From: JALYLC01 sp963743275
GTDB taxonomy: Bacteria > Actinomycetota > Thermoleophilia > Gaiellales > JALYLC01
Length of the DNA stretch: 64,000 nucleotides
Reading direction: 5' to 3'
NCBI GenBank assembly: GCA_963743275.1
Contig: CAVUPB010000006.1
Location: 434,001-498,000 of the forward strand
The notes under the pieces were generated by a model, which saw nothing but the letters and a program-made list of their open reading frames with translations, was not told the origin of the DNA and did no database searches. Made by a program: the position numbers and the translations under genes. Shown piece by piece: positions 1 through 7,533 of this stretch; within the stretch, counting starts at the first letter, position 1, and each line of letters starts with the position of its first letter.

Positions 1-195
1 TGGTCGCGCGAGGCCGCGAGCGCCGATCTCGCCGCCGCTGCGGCCGCGCTGGGCGGCGAGATCGTGCCGCCGGAGTGCGCCGGCGTCCTCGTCGTCGCGA
101 AGCGCGGCGCCACCCCGGAGCGCTTTCCGCGCAGGCCCGGCATGGCCGCGAAGCGGCCGCTGCACGCCGCCGGATCCGACCGACCGCGCCGGTAG
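1..195 (+). CDS. rsmG: RsmG, 16S rRNA (guanine-N7) methyltransferase, C-terminal fragment
   Basis: This is the 3' end of an open frame that enters from outside the window and stops with TAG at 193-195. Its 64 visible residues include a hydrophobic beta strand followed by a basic tail with a TPERFPRRPG stretch and AKRPL. That tail is the characteristic C-terminus of RsmG (GidB), which methylates G527 (E. coli numbering) of 16S rRNA. The catalytic SAM-binding fold lies outside the window. The order rsmG-parA-parB, known from many bacterial origin regions, supports the call. The parA promoter hexamer overlaps this gene's stop codon. Confidence 0.85.
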   Translation, partial: WSREAASADLAAAAAALGGEIVPPECAGVLVVAKRGATPERFPRRPGMAAKRPLHAAGSDRPRR

Positions 196-198
196 GAT
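193..198 (+). promoter_or_regulatory. -10 hexamer of parA (leaderless)
   Basis: TAGGAT lies 7 nt before the parA ATG and overlaps the rsmG stop. No Shine-Dalgarno sequence is visible, so transcription probably starts at the ATG. Confidence 0.6.
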
Positions 199-205
199 CC
201 GGGCG

Positions 206-964
206 ATGTCGCGGATCTATGCAGTGGCGAACCAGAAGGGCGGCGTGGGCAAGACCACGACCGCCATCAACGTCGCCGCGTGCCTCGCCGAGGCGGGCAC
301 GCCCGTGCTCGTCGTCGATCTCGACCCGCAGGCCAATGCCTCGAGCGGCCTCGGTGTCCGTGCGGGCGCAACGACGTGGTCGACCTACGACCTCCTGCAC
401 GGCGTGGCCCTCGCCGACATCATCGTGCCGACGCGCATCCCCGGCCTCGACCTGGCGCCTGCGCACCCCGATCTCGCCGCGGCTGCGCTCGAGCTCCCGG
501 GCCGTGAGAACCGCGACGCCCTGGTCGGCTCGGCCATCGCCTCGCTCGGCGATGCGTATCCCTACGTGATCCTGGATTGCCCACCGTCGCTCGGCCTGCT
601 CACGATCAACGCGCTCGCGGCCGCGAACCGCCTGATCGTGCCCGTGCAGTGCGAGTACTACGCGCTCGAAGGGCTCGCGCAGCTGCTCGAGAGCGTCGAG
701 CGCATCCGCGGCGCGCTCAACCCCGGCCTCGCGCTGACCGGGCTGCTGCTGACGATGTACGACCGGCGCACACGCCTGTCCGGCGACGTCGAGCGCGAGG
801 TGCGCACGCACTTCGGGCCGAAGGTCTTCGCGTCGGTCGTCCCGCGCTCCGTGCGCCTCGCCGAAGCGCCCAGCCATGGGCTCCCGATCACGCAATACGA
901 CCCGAACTCGCGCAGCGCCGACGCCTACTACCGGCTCGCGCTCGAGGTCGTCGAACGTGGATAG
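206..964 (+). CDS. parA: ParA/Soj chromosome-partitioning ATPase
   Basis: This 252-residue protein is a ParA-family Walker ATPase that moves or positions the origin region together with ParB. The deviant Walker A motif KGGVGKTT spans residues 11-18, with both signature lysines (11 and 16). The A' motif VDLDPQAN is at about 37-44, and the Walker B-like LDCPPSLG is at about 122-129. The length is normal for chromosomal Soj proteins, which lack the extra N-terminal HTH of plasmid ParA. The ATG follows a TAGGAT hexamer by 7 nt, suggesting a leaderless mRNA. Its end overlaps parB by 8 nt, so the two are co-transcribed. Confidence 0.96.
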   Translation: MSRIYAVANQKGGVGKTTTAINVAACLAEAGTPVLVVDLDPQANASSGLGVRAGATTWSTYDLLHGVALADIIVPTRIPGLDLAPAHPDLAAAALELPGRENRDALVGSAIASLGDAYPYVILDCPPSLGLLTINALAAANRLIVPVQCEYYALEGLAQLLESVERIRGALNPGLALTGLLLTMYDRRTRLSGDVEREVRTHFGPKVFASVVPRSVRLAEAPSHGLPITQYDPNSRSADAYYRLALEVVERG

Positions 965-1832
965 CGCTCCGCCGCGGCGCGGTCTCGGACAGGGCCTCGC
1001 GCTGCTGCTGGGCGAGCCGCAGTCGCGCGCGAACGGCTCGCTGCGCGAGATCCCCGTCGATCAGATCTCGCCCAACCCGCGCCAGCCGCGCGCCCGCATC
1101 GACGAGGAGCGCTTCGCCGAGCTCGTCGAGAGCGTGCGGCACGACGGCATCGTGCAGCCGCTGCTCGTGCGCGGGGTCGACGCCGGCTGGGAGCTGATCG
1201 CAGGCGAGCGCCGCTGGCGCGCCGCGCAGGCCGCGGGCATGACGACGGTGCCGGCGCTCGTGCGCGAGGCCGACGACCGCACCTCGCTCGCGCTCTCGCT
1301 CGTCGAGAACATCGTGCGCGCCGACCTCGACCCGGTCGAGCAGGCGCGCGGCTATGCGCGGCTCCAGGACGAGTTCGGCCTCTCGCACGCCGAGGTCGCG
1401 ACCGCGGTCGGCCGCAGCCGCACGGCCGTCGTCAACGCGACCCGGCTGCTGGGGCTGCCCGACGAGGTGCTCGATCTGCTCGAGCGCGGCGAGCTGAGCG
1501 AGGGCCACGGCCGCGCGCTGCTGCAGATCGACGGTCAGGACGAGCGCCGGGCGGCGGCCCGCGCGGTCGTCGAGGGCGGGCTGAGCGTGCGCCAGACCGA
1601 GGCGCTGGCGCGGACGCGCGGTCGCTCGGCCCCGCGCCGCGCGCAGACCGCGCCGGACTGGTACGACGCCGAGCTCGCGAACGACGCGGTCGACGGCCTC
1701 TATCGCACGCTCGGGGTCGCCGCGCGGGTGGCGGCGGACCGCTCGGGCTGCCGGGTCGAGCTGCGACTGCGCTCGGCCGAGCAGCTCGCGGGCCTGGTCG
1801 AGCGGCTGGCCGCGCTCGAAGCGACCCCGTAG
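957..1832 (+). CDS. parB: ParB/Spo0J partition protein (CTP-dependent DNA clamp)
   Basis: ParB binds parS sites near the origin and spreads as a CTP-dependent clamp. From the GTG at 957 the protein has 291 residues: a short basic N-terminus with GLGQGL, then the ParB/Srx domain. NPRQPR is at about 40-45 and the CTP-binding GERRWRA motif at 83-89. An HTH region follows at about 140-160 and a C-terminal dimerisation region ends the protein. An upstream ATG at 876 would add a parA-encoded shadow sequence, so the GTG overlapping the parA end was chosen; the RRGLGQGL start is typical of the family. I see no consensus parS site in the window. Confidence 0.95.
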   Translation: MDSAPPRRGLGQGLALLLGEPQSRANGSLREIPVDQISPNPRQPRARIDEERFAELVESVRHDGIVQPLLVRGVDAGWELIAGERRWRAAQAAGMTTVPALVREADDRTSLALSLVENIVRADLDPVEQARGYARLQDEFGLSHAEVATAVGRSRTAVVNATRLLGLPDEVLDLLERGELSEGHGRALLQIDGQDERRAAARAVVEGGLSVRQTEALARTRGRSAPRRAQTAPDWYDAELANDAVDGLYRTLGVAARVAADRSGCRVELRLRSAEQLAGLVERLAALEATP

Positions 1833-1884
1833 GGCGGGGTTCCGGCGGGCCTGCGGAGGCGGGGGGCCGGCGAGAGCTTCCTGG

Positions 1885-1890
1885 TATCCT
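1885..1890 (+). promoter_or_regulatory. -10 hexamer of the tRNA-Ile/tRNA-Arg unit
   Basis: TATCCT lies 12 nt before the mature tRNA 5' end. The spacing is the same as upstream of tRNA-Phe and leaves a short 5' leader for RNase P. Confidence 0.55.
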
Positions 1891-1902
1891 CTGCGGCCGT
1901 CC

Positions 1903-1976
1903 GGGCGATTAGCTCAGTCGGTTAGAGCGCCTCTCTGATAAGGAGGAGGTCCGTGGTTCGAATCCACGATCGCCCA
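1903..1976 (+). tRNA. tRNA-Ile (anticodon GAT)
   Basis: A full cloverleaf can be drawn. The acceptor stem GGGCGAT pairs with ATCGCCC and leaves discriminator A at 1976. The D-arm is AGCTCAGTCGGTTAGAGC, the anticodon loop CTGATAA carries GAT at 1937-1939, and the T-loop is TTCGAAT. The CCA end is not encoded. It lies 45 bp upstream of tRNA-Arg in the same direction and probably shares its transcript. Confidence 0.97.
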
Positions 1977-2021
1977 CTCGGATCCGCATTGCCGGGCGCT
2001 GCCGGACGTGCGACCGCCGCA

Positions 2022-2094
2022 GGGCGCGTAGCTCAGGGGACAGAGCGCTGGCCTTCTAAGCCAATGGTCGCAGGTTCGAATCCTGCCGCGCCCG
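2022..2094 (+). tRNA. tRNA-Arg (anticodon TCT)
   Basis: The acceptor stem GGGCGCG pairs with CGCGCCC, with discriminator G at 2094. The anticodon loop CTTCTAA carries TCT at 2055-2057, which reads the rare AGA/AGG codons. The T-arm GCAGG/CCTGC with loop TTCGAAT is perfect. The outermost pair of the anticodon stem appears to be a C-A mismatch. CCA is not encoded. Confidence 0.95.
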
Positions 2095-2106
2095 CCTGGC
2101 CCGGGG

Positions 2107-2112
2107 TACACT
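2107..2112 (+). promoter_or_regulatory. -10 hexamer of the DUF151 gene (leaderless)
   Basis: TACACT ends 7 nt before the ATG at 2120, and there is no purine-rich ribosome-binding site. Confidence 0.55.
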
Positions 2113-2119
2113 CAAGCCA

Positions 2120-2605
2120 ATGCAGGAGATGACCGTTTACGGGGTCTCGTACGACAGCGTGGGCCGCCAGCCGATCGTTCTGCTGCGCACCTCGGACGGG
2201 CGGCGCGTGCTGCCGATCTGGATCGGGTCGGGCGAGGCCAATGCCATCCTGACCAAGCTGAAGGGCAGCGATCCGCCGCGCCCGATGACGCACGACCTCC
2301 TGCAGTCGCTCGTCGACCTGGTCGGCGCCTCGGTGCAGCGCGTCGCGGTCACCGAGCTGCGGGACAACACCTACTACGCGATGATCACGCTGCGCATCAA
2401 CGGCGAGGACGTCGAGATCGACTCGCGCCCGAGCGACGCGATCGCGCTCGCCGTGCGCGCGGACGCGCCCATCTTCGCCGACGACGCCGTGATCGAGGAG
2501 TCGGCCGTCGAGGCCGAGCGCCCGCCCAGCGAGCAGCAGGTGGTCGAGGACTTCCGCCGCTTCCTCGACGAGCTCTCGCCGGACGACTTCCTGCGCGACG
2601 AGTAG
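2120..2605 (+). CDS. DUF151 / bifunctional-nuclease-domain protein
   Basis: This 161-residue soluble protein matches the DUF151 (BFN) family. It opens with the strand-rich region MTVYGVSYDSVGRQPIVLLRT, then VLPIWIGSGEANAI at about 31-44. It continues with the family hallmark of a histidine-containing helix (PMTHDLLQSLVDLVGA) and ends with the SRPSDAIALAVRADAPIF signature at about 113-130. A plant member is reported to have DNase/RNase activity; the bacterial role is not established. The C-terminal 30 residues are acidic and probably flexible. It is monocistronic downstream of two tRNA genes and convergent with the chorismate mutase. Confidence 0.88.
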   Translation: MQEMTVYGVSYDSVGRQPIVLLRTSDGRRVLPIWIGSGEANAILTKLKGSDPPRPMTHDLLQSLVDLVGASVQRVAVTELRDNTYYAMITLRINGEDVEIDSRPSDAIALAVRADAPIFADDAVIEESAVEAERPPSEQQVVEDFRRFLDELSPDDFLRDE

Positions 2606-2619
2606 GCAGAAGCTCCGAT

Positions 2620-2631
2620 GCCCGCGCGGGC
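2620..2631. terminator. GC palindrome between convergent genes
   Basis: GCCCGCGCGGGC is a perfect 12-bp palindrome in the short gap between the DUF151 stop and the chorismate-mutase stop. It could end transcription from both sides. There is no U-tract, so support is modest. Confidence 0.35.
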
Positions 2632-2929
2632 TCAGCCGGCTTCGTCGAGCAGGCGTGCGGCCTCGCGCGTGAGCAGCGCGAGCAGGCTCGCCCACAGCTC
2701 GCGCAGCTCGGCGTCGGCGATCGGGCCCGGGTTGGACGCGACCAGCGCGTCGAGCAGACGCGCCTCGCGCTCCGGATCGACCATCGGGTAGCCCTGCGCG
2801 CGCTTGTACGCGTGCAGCTCGCGTACGACCTGCGAGGCGCTCGTTGAGCAAGGCGACGAGCTCGCGGTCGAGCGCCGAGATGCGCTCGCGCGCGGCCTGG
2901 ACGGACGGATCGCTGCCCTGCTCGCTCAC
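2632..2929 (-). pseudogene. Chorismate mutase (AroQ class) with an apparent frameshift
   Basis: The gene reads as a monofunctional AroQ-type chorismate mutase (chorismate to prephenate, Phe/Tyr pathway) in two frames. From the GTG at 2929 the first frame gives ISALDRELVALLNERL. Four bases at 2830-2833 then replace what should be one codon. The next frame continues cleanly as VVRELHAYKRAQGYP, the PMVDPERE loop, and helices 2 and 3, ending in RLLDEAG and TGA at 2632-2634. The simplest reading is a 1-nt insertion (or 2-nt loss). The sequence is otherwise undecayed and has its own leaderless-type promoter, so a sequencing error or very recent mutation is as likely as true loss. Confidence 0.8.
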
Positions 2930-2937
2930 GGGGCGGG

Positions 2938-2943
2938 AGGGTA
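2938..2943 (-). promoter_or_regulatory. -10 hexamer of the chorismate mutase gene
   Basis: On the minus strand TACCCT ends 8 nt before the GTG at 2929. This supports that start and indicates that the gene is, or recently was, expressed. Confidence 0.5.
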
Positions 2944-2966
2944 GAGCATTCCGCGGCCCCCGCCGC

Positions 2967-3677
2967 TCACCCCGTGTGCGCCGTCAGAGCCGCCGTCAGG
3001 GCGATTCCGTTGTACAGGCAATGAACGAGCATGCCCGGGGCGGTGCTGCCGATGCGCTCGTAGACGAATGCGAGCGCGAGCCCGAGCAGGAAGACCGCCG
3101 GCATCACGCGCGGGATGAAGTGCGCGAGCGCGAACAGCGCCGCCGTGAAGAGCGCCGTCCGCCAGGCGCCGAAGCGCCGCCGCAGCCCGGCCGTGAGCAG
3201 GCCACGGAACAGCAGCTCCTCGACCACGGGACCGACGACCGCGATGGCGAGGTACGCGAGCACGATGCCCGCGATCGACGCGATCCCCGGTGGGCGGGCG
3301 TGATCCGGCGCCACGCCCTGCGCGTCCGCGCCGTGGAAGATCGGCTCGAGCAGGGCGCTCACGATCAGCGCCCCGAGCACGGTCAGGAGCGCGAGGCCCA
3401 CCGCGCGCGCCCACGAGCGGGGGGCGACGAGGCCGAGCGCACGCCACGCGTCGCCGGTCCGGCGTGCGGCCCACACGGCCGCGCAGCCCATCGCGATGTA
3501 CGTCGCGCTGACGAGGGCCATTGCCGCCGGCGCGTAGACGAGGTCGTCCTTGCGCGAGACGAAGAGGCTGTCTCCGACCGCTGCGAGCACCGTGGCCACG
3601 AGTGCAACGCCGGCCACGACGAGCAGATCGCCCGCGGGAATGCGCAGGCGGGGATCGTCGGCGACCGGCGGCGTCAT
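2967..3677 (-). CDS. CPBP-family intramembrane metalloprotease (CAAX protease-like)
   Basis: This 236-residue membrane protein has about six hydrophobic segments. The conserved motifs of the CPBP (Abi/Rce1-like) family are all present: EELLFRG with the glutamate pair at 153-154 and Arg158, FALAH at 182-186, and HCLYN at 219-223. In Rce1-type enzymes these residues form the catalytic site within the membrane. The substrate is unknown. The start is the ATG at 3677, which overlaps the upstream HAD gene stop by 4 nt (ATGA), making it the last gene of a three-gene minus-strand unit. Confidence 0.88.
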   Translation of the reverse strand: MTPPVADDPRLRIPAGDLLVVAGVALVATVLAAVGDSLFVSRKDDLVYAPAAMALVSATYIAMGCAAVWAARRTGDAWRALGLVAPRSWARAVGLALLTVLGALIVSALLEPIFHGADAQGVAPDHARPPGIASIAGIVLAYLAIAVVGPVVEELLFRGLLTAGLRRRFGAWRTALFTAALFALAHFIPRVMPAVFLLGLALAFVYERIGSTAPGMLVHCLYNGIALTAALTAHTG

Positions 3678-4348
3678 GCGGCGATCCCGAGCCAGGCCGG
3701 CAGCTGCGAGAGGTCCGCGAGCGACTCGGGCGCCCGGCCGCTGCGGTCGACGAGCACGGCGGCGAGGCCCGCGGCGCGCGCGCCGGCGACGTCCGTGACG
3801 GGATCGTCGCCCACGTGGGCGCAGCGCTCCGGGGCGGCGCCGAGGCGCTCCAGCGTCACGCGGAACGGCTCGGGATCGGGCTTCGCGACGCCGACGGCGG
3901 CTGCGGTCACGATCACCTCGAAGTGCCCGGCGAGCCCGAGCCGCGCGAGGACGTCGCGCAGCGAAATGTCCCAGTTCGCGACGACCGCGAGCCGCAGTCC
4001 GGCGCCCGTGAGCTCCGCGAGCGCCGGCAAGGCGTCGGGGTATGCGTGAAATGCGATGGCGTCGGTGAGCGACGGCAGGATCTCGGCCCCGCTGACGTCG
4101 AGCGCCAGCGCGTCGGCGAGCAGCGAGGCGCACTCCAGGCGCAGGGCGGCGAGCGACGCCGCGTCCCGGGCGGCCGTGCAGTGCGCGCGGTAGTGGCGCA
4201 TCTCCGCGCGCATGGCGGCCTCGCAGCGGGCGAGCTCGGAGACGAGGCCGAGGCGCCGCTCGAGCGAGCGCTGCAGGCGCGGGGCGGGCGGCTCGATGGA
4301 GACGAGCGTCCCCATCGCGTCGAACGTGACCGCGTCGAAGCGCGTCAC
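3674..4348 (-). CDS. HAD-superfamily hydrolase
   Basis: A 224-residue HAD-fold protein. Motif I is FDAMGTL with nucleophile Asp10; the usual second aspartate is replaced by Met12, as in HAD subgroups with a FDAxGT signature. A helical cap follows. The motif II region VVANWD, the motif III lysine in VGVAKPDPEPF and motif IV HVGDDPVTDVAGA are all present. A phosphatase or dehalogenase-like role is likely, but the altered acid/base position makes the reaction uncertain. The GTG at 4348 overlaps the upstream lipoprotein stop (GTGA), and the gene's own stop overlaps the CPBP gene, so all three are coupled. Confidence 0.85.
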   Translation of the reverse strand: MTRFDAVTFDAMGTLVSIEPPAPRLQRSLERRLGLVSELARCEAAMRAEMRHYRAHCTAARDAASLAALRLECASLLADALALDVSGAEILPSLTDAIAFHAYPDALPALAELTGAGLRLAVVANWDISLRDVLARLGLAGHFEVIVTAAAVGVAKPDPEPFRVTLERLGAAPERCAHVGDDPVTDVAGARAAGLAAVLVDRSGRAPESLADLSQLPAWLGIAA

Positions 4349-5217
4349 TGCTTGACGGCGGAGGGGTGCAGCGAGTGCGCCAGCGAATGCAGGAGCGCAT
4401 AGGCGGTCGTGTCGGCGCGCGCGGCGGCGGCGTCGACCACGAAGACCCTGCCGGCGGCGACCGAGCGCAGCGTGCGCAGGCCCGGTTTCGCGCGCAGGCG
4501 CGCGAGCGTGACCCCGCTCGTGCTGGTTGCCACATACACGTCGGGATCGAGCTTGTGCAGCAGCTTCGCGTTGACCGTGGCGACGCCGTCGCTGGGGCCG
4601 ACGAGACGCGCGCCGGCGAGCACGAGCAGGTGGGCGAGCAGCGTCGTGCGCTGGATGCTGGCGCCGAAGCCGCCGTCCACGTAGACCGTGAGCGGCGCCA
4701 CGCCCGCGAGGCGGTGCGCGATGTCGCCGCGCTGGCGGCGCAGCGAGAGTGCGAGTGCGCGGCCGGCCTCGGCGTGGTCGGTGAGCACGCCGAGGGCCAC
4801 GGCGGCGCGCTCGATGTCGACGAGCCGCGCGCCCGGCATCACGAACACGGGCGTGTTCGCGAGCTTCTGGATGAACGTCTCGTTGCGCCGCTCGTCCTGG
4901 GCCGTGACTCCGGGCCCGACGACCACGAGGTCCGGGTGGGCCGCCTCGACGCGCGCGACGGTGACGTCCTGCGGCGCGACCGCAGCCCGCACGCCGAGGC
5001 GCGCGAGCAGCCGCTCGGGCCCGCCCGTGACGACGAGCACGAGGCGGGGAGGCGCTTCCACGCTGATGATGCGGCCGGAGCCGTCGCGCACGCTCGCCGG
5101 GTACGTCGTGTCGAGCTTGCCGGACGTCGGCTCGGGCTTGGCGCCGCAGGCCGCCGCGACGAGGGCGCAGACGACGAGCGCGGCGATGCGGAGGGCGGGC
5201 GCGGAGCGGCGTGGCAC
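4345..5217 (-). CDS. Periplasmic-binding lipoprotein (BtuF/FhuD-like fold)
   Basis: A 290-residue secreted lipoprotein. A basic N-terminus and hydrophobic stretch lead to the lipobox LVAAAC, with the lipidated cysteine at about residue 24. The rest resembles the class III substrate-binding fold (Peripla_BP_2) used for vitamin B12, siderophores and haem. Features include a region around HPDLVVVGPGV, the long linking helix, and the C-terminal DPDVYVATS and VAAGRVFVVDA repeats. No ABC permease or ATPase lies beside it, so its transporter is elsewhere and the ligand cannot be named. The leaderless-type promoter rules out an upstream riboswitch on this transcript. Confidence 0.8.
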   Translation of the reverse strand: MPRRSAPALRIAALVVCALVAAACGAKPEPTSGKLDTTYPASVRDGSGRIISVEAPPRLVLVVTGGPERLLARLGVRAAVAPQDVTVARVEAAHPDLVVVGPGVTAQDERRNETFIQKLANTPVFVMPGARLVDIERAAVALGVLTDHAEAGRALALSLRRQRGDIAHRLAGVAPLTVYVDGGFGASIQRTTLLAHLLVLAGARLVGPSDGVATVNAKLLHKLDPDVYVATSTSGVTLARLRAKPGLRTLRSVAAGRVFVVDAAAARADTTAYALLHSLAHSLHPSAVKQ

Positions 5218-5223
5218 GGCCTG

Positions 5224-5229
5224 AGTCTA
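5224..5229 (-). promoter_or_regulatory. -10 hexamer of the binding-lipoprotein unit (leaderless)
   Basis: On the minus strand TAGACT ends 6 nt before the GTG at 5217. It is divergent from the identical hexamer that serves the penicillin-binding protein. Confidence 0.6.
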
Positions 5230-5285
5230 GGCGGCGCCCTGCGCGCGACCCGCGCACGATCGGGAGCGGTCTTTCCGAGGCGCCC

Positions 5286-5291
5286 TAGACT
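5286..5291 (+). promoter_or_regulatory. -10 hexamer upstream of the PBP unit
   Basis: TAGACT ends 7 nt before a GTG at 5299 that opens a 23-codon ORF, not the penicillin-binding protein itself. Transcription is expected to start at about 5299. Confidence 0.55.
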
Positions 5292-5298
5292 GACGGCT

Positions 5299-5370
5299 GT
5301 GCGCGCTCCGGACCGACCACCCGCTGAACGCATCGTCCGGGGTGCGCTGACGGGGGCCGGACGTGCCTGA
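5299..5370 (+). CDS. Candidate leaderless leader peptide upstream of PBP
   Basis: This is a 23-residue ORF starting with GTG 7 nt after a TAGACT hexamer. It ends in a TGA that overlaps the PBP start by 8 nt. The PBP frame is closed by a TGA at 5348-5350, so the PBP cannot itself begin at the promoter-proximal GTG. Every leaderless-type gene nearby starts exactly where this ORF starts. The predicted peptide is short, Arg/Pro/Ala-rich and unlike any family I know. It may only deliver ribosomes to the PBP start. Confidence 0.4.
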   Translation: MRAPDRPPAERIVRGALTGAGRA

Positions 5371-7498
5371 CAGCCGCAGGCGCCGCGCGCGCCTCGACCA
5401 CGGGCCGCTGCCCGGCGATGCGCGCAAGCGACGGCGCGAGCGCCAGCGCCGCGATGCGCGGCGCGCACGCGCCGGCATCGGAATCTTCGTCGTGCTCGGG
5501 GTGCTCGGGTTCGGGCTGCTGCTCGGCCTCGCGGCCACCGCCTCGTTCATCGACCACCTGCCCAAGCTCTCGCGCCTCGGGCCGGTCGAGCTCGGCGAGA
5601 ACTCGAGCGTCTACGCCCGCGACTGCACGCGCAAGCCGTGCCAGGACGAGGCGCTGGGCGTGATCGCCCGCACGGAGAACCGCATCAGCGTGCGCTGGAA
5701 GGACATCGCGCCGACGATGCGCTCCGCCACGGTCGCGATCGAGGACAAGCGCTACTGGGAGCACGGCGCGCTCGACTGGCGCGGCATCGCACGCGCCGCG
5801 CTCAACAACGTGCGCGCCGGCGGCATCACGCAGGGCGGCTCGACGATCTCGCAGCAGCTCGCGAAGAACCTCTACCTGCAGCGCGAGGCCCGCAGCCGCT
5901 CGTTCTCGCGCAAGATCGACGAGGCCTGGATCGCCGTGCAGCTGCAGGACAAGTACACGAAGGCCGAGATCCTCACGGCCTACCTCAACACCGTCTTCTA
6001 CGGCGAGAGCGCCTACGGCGTCGAGGCCGCGGCGCACACGTTCTTCGACCGCACCGCGAAGCAGCTCACGCTGCCGCAGTCCGCGCTCCTGGCCGGGCTC
6101 CCGCAGGCTCCGAGCGGCTACAACCCGTTCATCCACCCGGCCGCGGCGCTCAAGCGCCGCAACGAGGTGCTGGGGGCGATGCGCGAGCTGCGCTGGATCA
6201 GCGCGACCGCCTACGCGAAGGCCCTCCAGACGCCGCTGCAGCTCAAGCGCGGCAGCTACGGCACGCCGTCCTCGTCGCCCTTCGTGTTCGACCAGGTGCG
6301 CCAGGAGCTGAACGCGCGGCTGCCCGCGCGGCTCGCCGCGCGCGGCGGCCTGCGCGTCTACTCGACCGTCGACCAGCGGCTGCAGTTCGCGGGGCGGCGC
6401 GCGATCAAGGACGTGCTCAAGACGCCAGGTGACCCCTCGGCCGCGCTGGTCGCCATCAACGTGCACAACGGCAACGTCCTGGCGCTCGCCACCTCCGACT
6501 ACGGCTCGGCCACGAACCAGTTCAACCTCGCGACCGCGGGCCACCGCTCGCCGGGCTCGACGTTCAAGCTCTTCGCGCTCGTCGACGCGCTTCGCCGCGG
6601 CGCCGATCCGACGCGCGTGTTCTACCCGTCGGGCTACGTCTCGTTCCCCGAGAACGACCCCGTGTGCCCGCAGCCGGGCGGCTGGTCGCCGCACAACGCC
6701 GACGGCGGCGGAGGCGGCTACCTGAGCCTCGAATCCGCGACGATCCACTCCGTCAACGTCGTCTATGCGCAGCTGATGCGCGACCTGGGCCCCAAGCAGG
6801 TGGCCGCGACCGCGCACCTGCTCGGGATCCGCTCCAACCTCCCGCTGCACTGCTCGATGGTGCTCGGCGCCGACGACGTCACCCCGCTCGAGCTCACGAG
6901 CGCGTATGCGACGATCGCCGCGGGCGGCATCTACCACCGCCCGCGCACGATCCGGCGCGTCGAGGACGCCAAGGGCAGGATCGTCGCCAGCAAGGAGTTC
7001 CGCGTGCAGGCCAAGCGCGTCGTCAGCGACGGCGTCGCGTACGAGGCCACGCAGATCCTCAAGGGCGTCGTGCAGTCGGGCACCGGCACCCGGGCGCGCC
7101 TCGACGACGGCCGGCCGCAGGCGGGCAAGACCGGCACGGCCGAGAACTTCGGCAACGCGTGGTTCTGCGGCTACACGCCCGACATCGCGACGTGCGTGTG
7201 GGTCGGCTACCGCTCGTCGAACAAGCCGCTCCAGAACATCGAGGGCAACGGCGAGGTCTTCGGCGGCACGATCCCCGCGGAGATCTGGAAGGACTTCATG
7301 ACGACGGCGCTCACGCGCATCGGCCCGCACGACTGGCCCGCGCCCAAGCATCCGATCGTCTACAAGCCCTTCGACGCGACGACGACCTTCGGCTACAACC
7401 CGGCGCCGCCCGCGGCCCCGACGCCGCCCAAGAAGCCCGGCAAGAAGAAGGGCGCGGGCACGCCGGCGACGAAGGTCGTCATCGCCCCCCAGGGCTAA
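5363..7498 (+). CDS. Bifunctional penicillin-binding protein (class A, GT51 plus transpeptidase)
   Basis: This 711-residue class A PBP polymerises lipid II and crosslinks peptidoglycan. A highly basic cytoplasmic N-terminus precedes one transmembrane anchor at about 38-60. The GT51 domain has catalytic Glu127 in VAIEDKRYWEHG, followed by GGSTISQQLAKNL. The transpeptidase domain carries nucleophile Ser399 in STFK (Lys402), the SVN motif at 463-465 and KTGT from 589. The C-terminal 40 residues are Pro/Lys-rich. The frame has a stop just upstream, which fixes the GTG at 5363 as the first possible start. A hairpin follows the stop codon. Confidence 0.95.
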   Translation: MPDSRRRRARLDHGPLPGDARKRRRERQRRDARRARAGIGIFVVLGVLGFGLLLGLAATASFIDHLPKLSRLGPVELGENSSVYARDCTRKPCQDEALGVIARTENRISVRWKDIAPTMRSATVAIEDKRYWEHGALDWRGIARAALNNVRAGGITQGGSTISQQLAKNLYLQREARSRSFSRKIDEAWIAVQLQDKYTKAEILTAYLNTVFYGESAYGVEAAAHTFFDRTAKQLTLPQSALLAGLPQAPSGYNPFIHPAAALKRRNEVLGAMRELRWISATAYAKALQTPLQLKRGSYGTPSSSPFVFDQVRQELNARLPARLAARGGLRVYSTVDQRLQFAGRRAIKDVLKTPGDPSAALVAINVHNGNVLALATSDYGSATNQFNLATAGHRSPGSTFKLFALVDALRRGADPTRVFYPSGYVSFPENDPVCPQPGGWSPHNADGGGGGYLSLESATIHSVNVVYAQLMRDLGPKQVAATAHLLGIRSNLPLHCSMVLGADDVTPLELTSAYATIAAGGIYHRPRTIRRVEDAKGRIVASKEFRVQAKRVVSDGVAYEATQILKGVVQSGTGTRARLDDGRPQAGKTGTAENFGNAWFCGYTPDIATCVWVGYRSSNKPLQNIEGNGEVFGGTIPAEIWKDFMTTALTRIGPHDWPAPKHPIVYKPFDATTTFGYNPAPPAAPTPPKKPGKKKGAGTPATKVVIAPQG

Positions 7499-7518
7499 GG
7501 GCCCACCGAGCGGGCCCT
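7498..7518 (+). terminator. Hairpin after the PBP gene
   Basis: AGGGCCC and GGGCCCT form a perfect 7-bp stem with a 7-nt loop, beginning at the last base of the PBP stop codon. It lies between converging genes and may act on both strands. It lacks a T-run. Confidence 0.55.
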
Positions 7519-7533
7519 AAATGTCCGAGCGCG

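Noticed and set aside
1..2000. parS centromere site near parAB
   Set aside because: I looked for a palindrome close to GTTTCACGTGAAAC around parAB and noticed none in the rest of the window. A pattern search over the full chromosome would settle it.
4345..5240. Cobalamin riboswitch upstream of the BtuF-like lipoprotein
   Set aside because: The promoter hexamer lies 6 nt before the start codon, leaving no leader RNA, and no B12-box-like sequence is seen.
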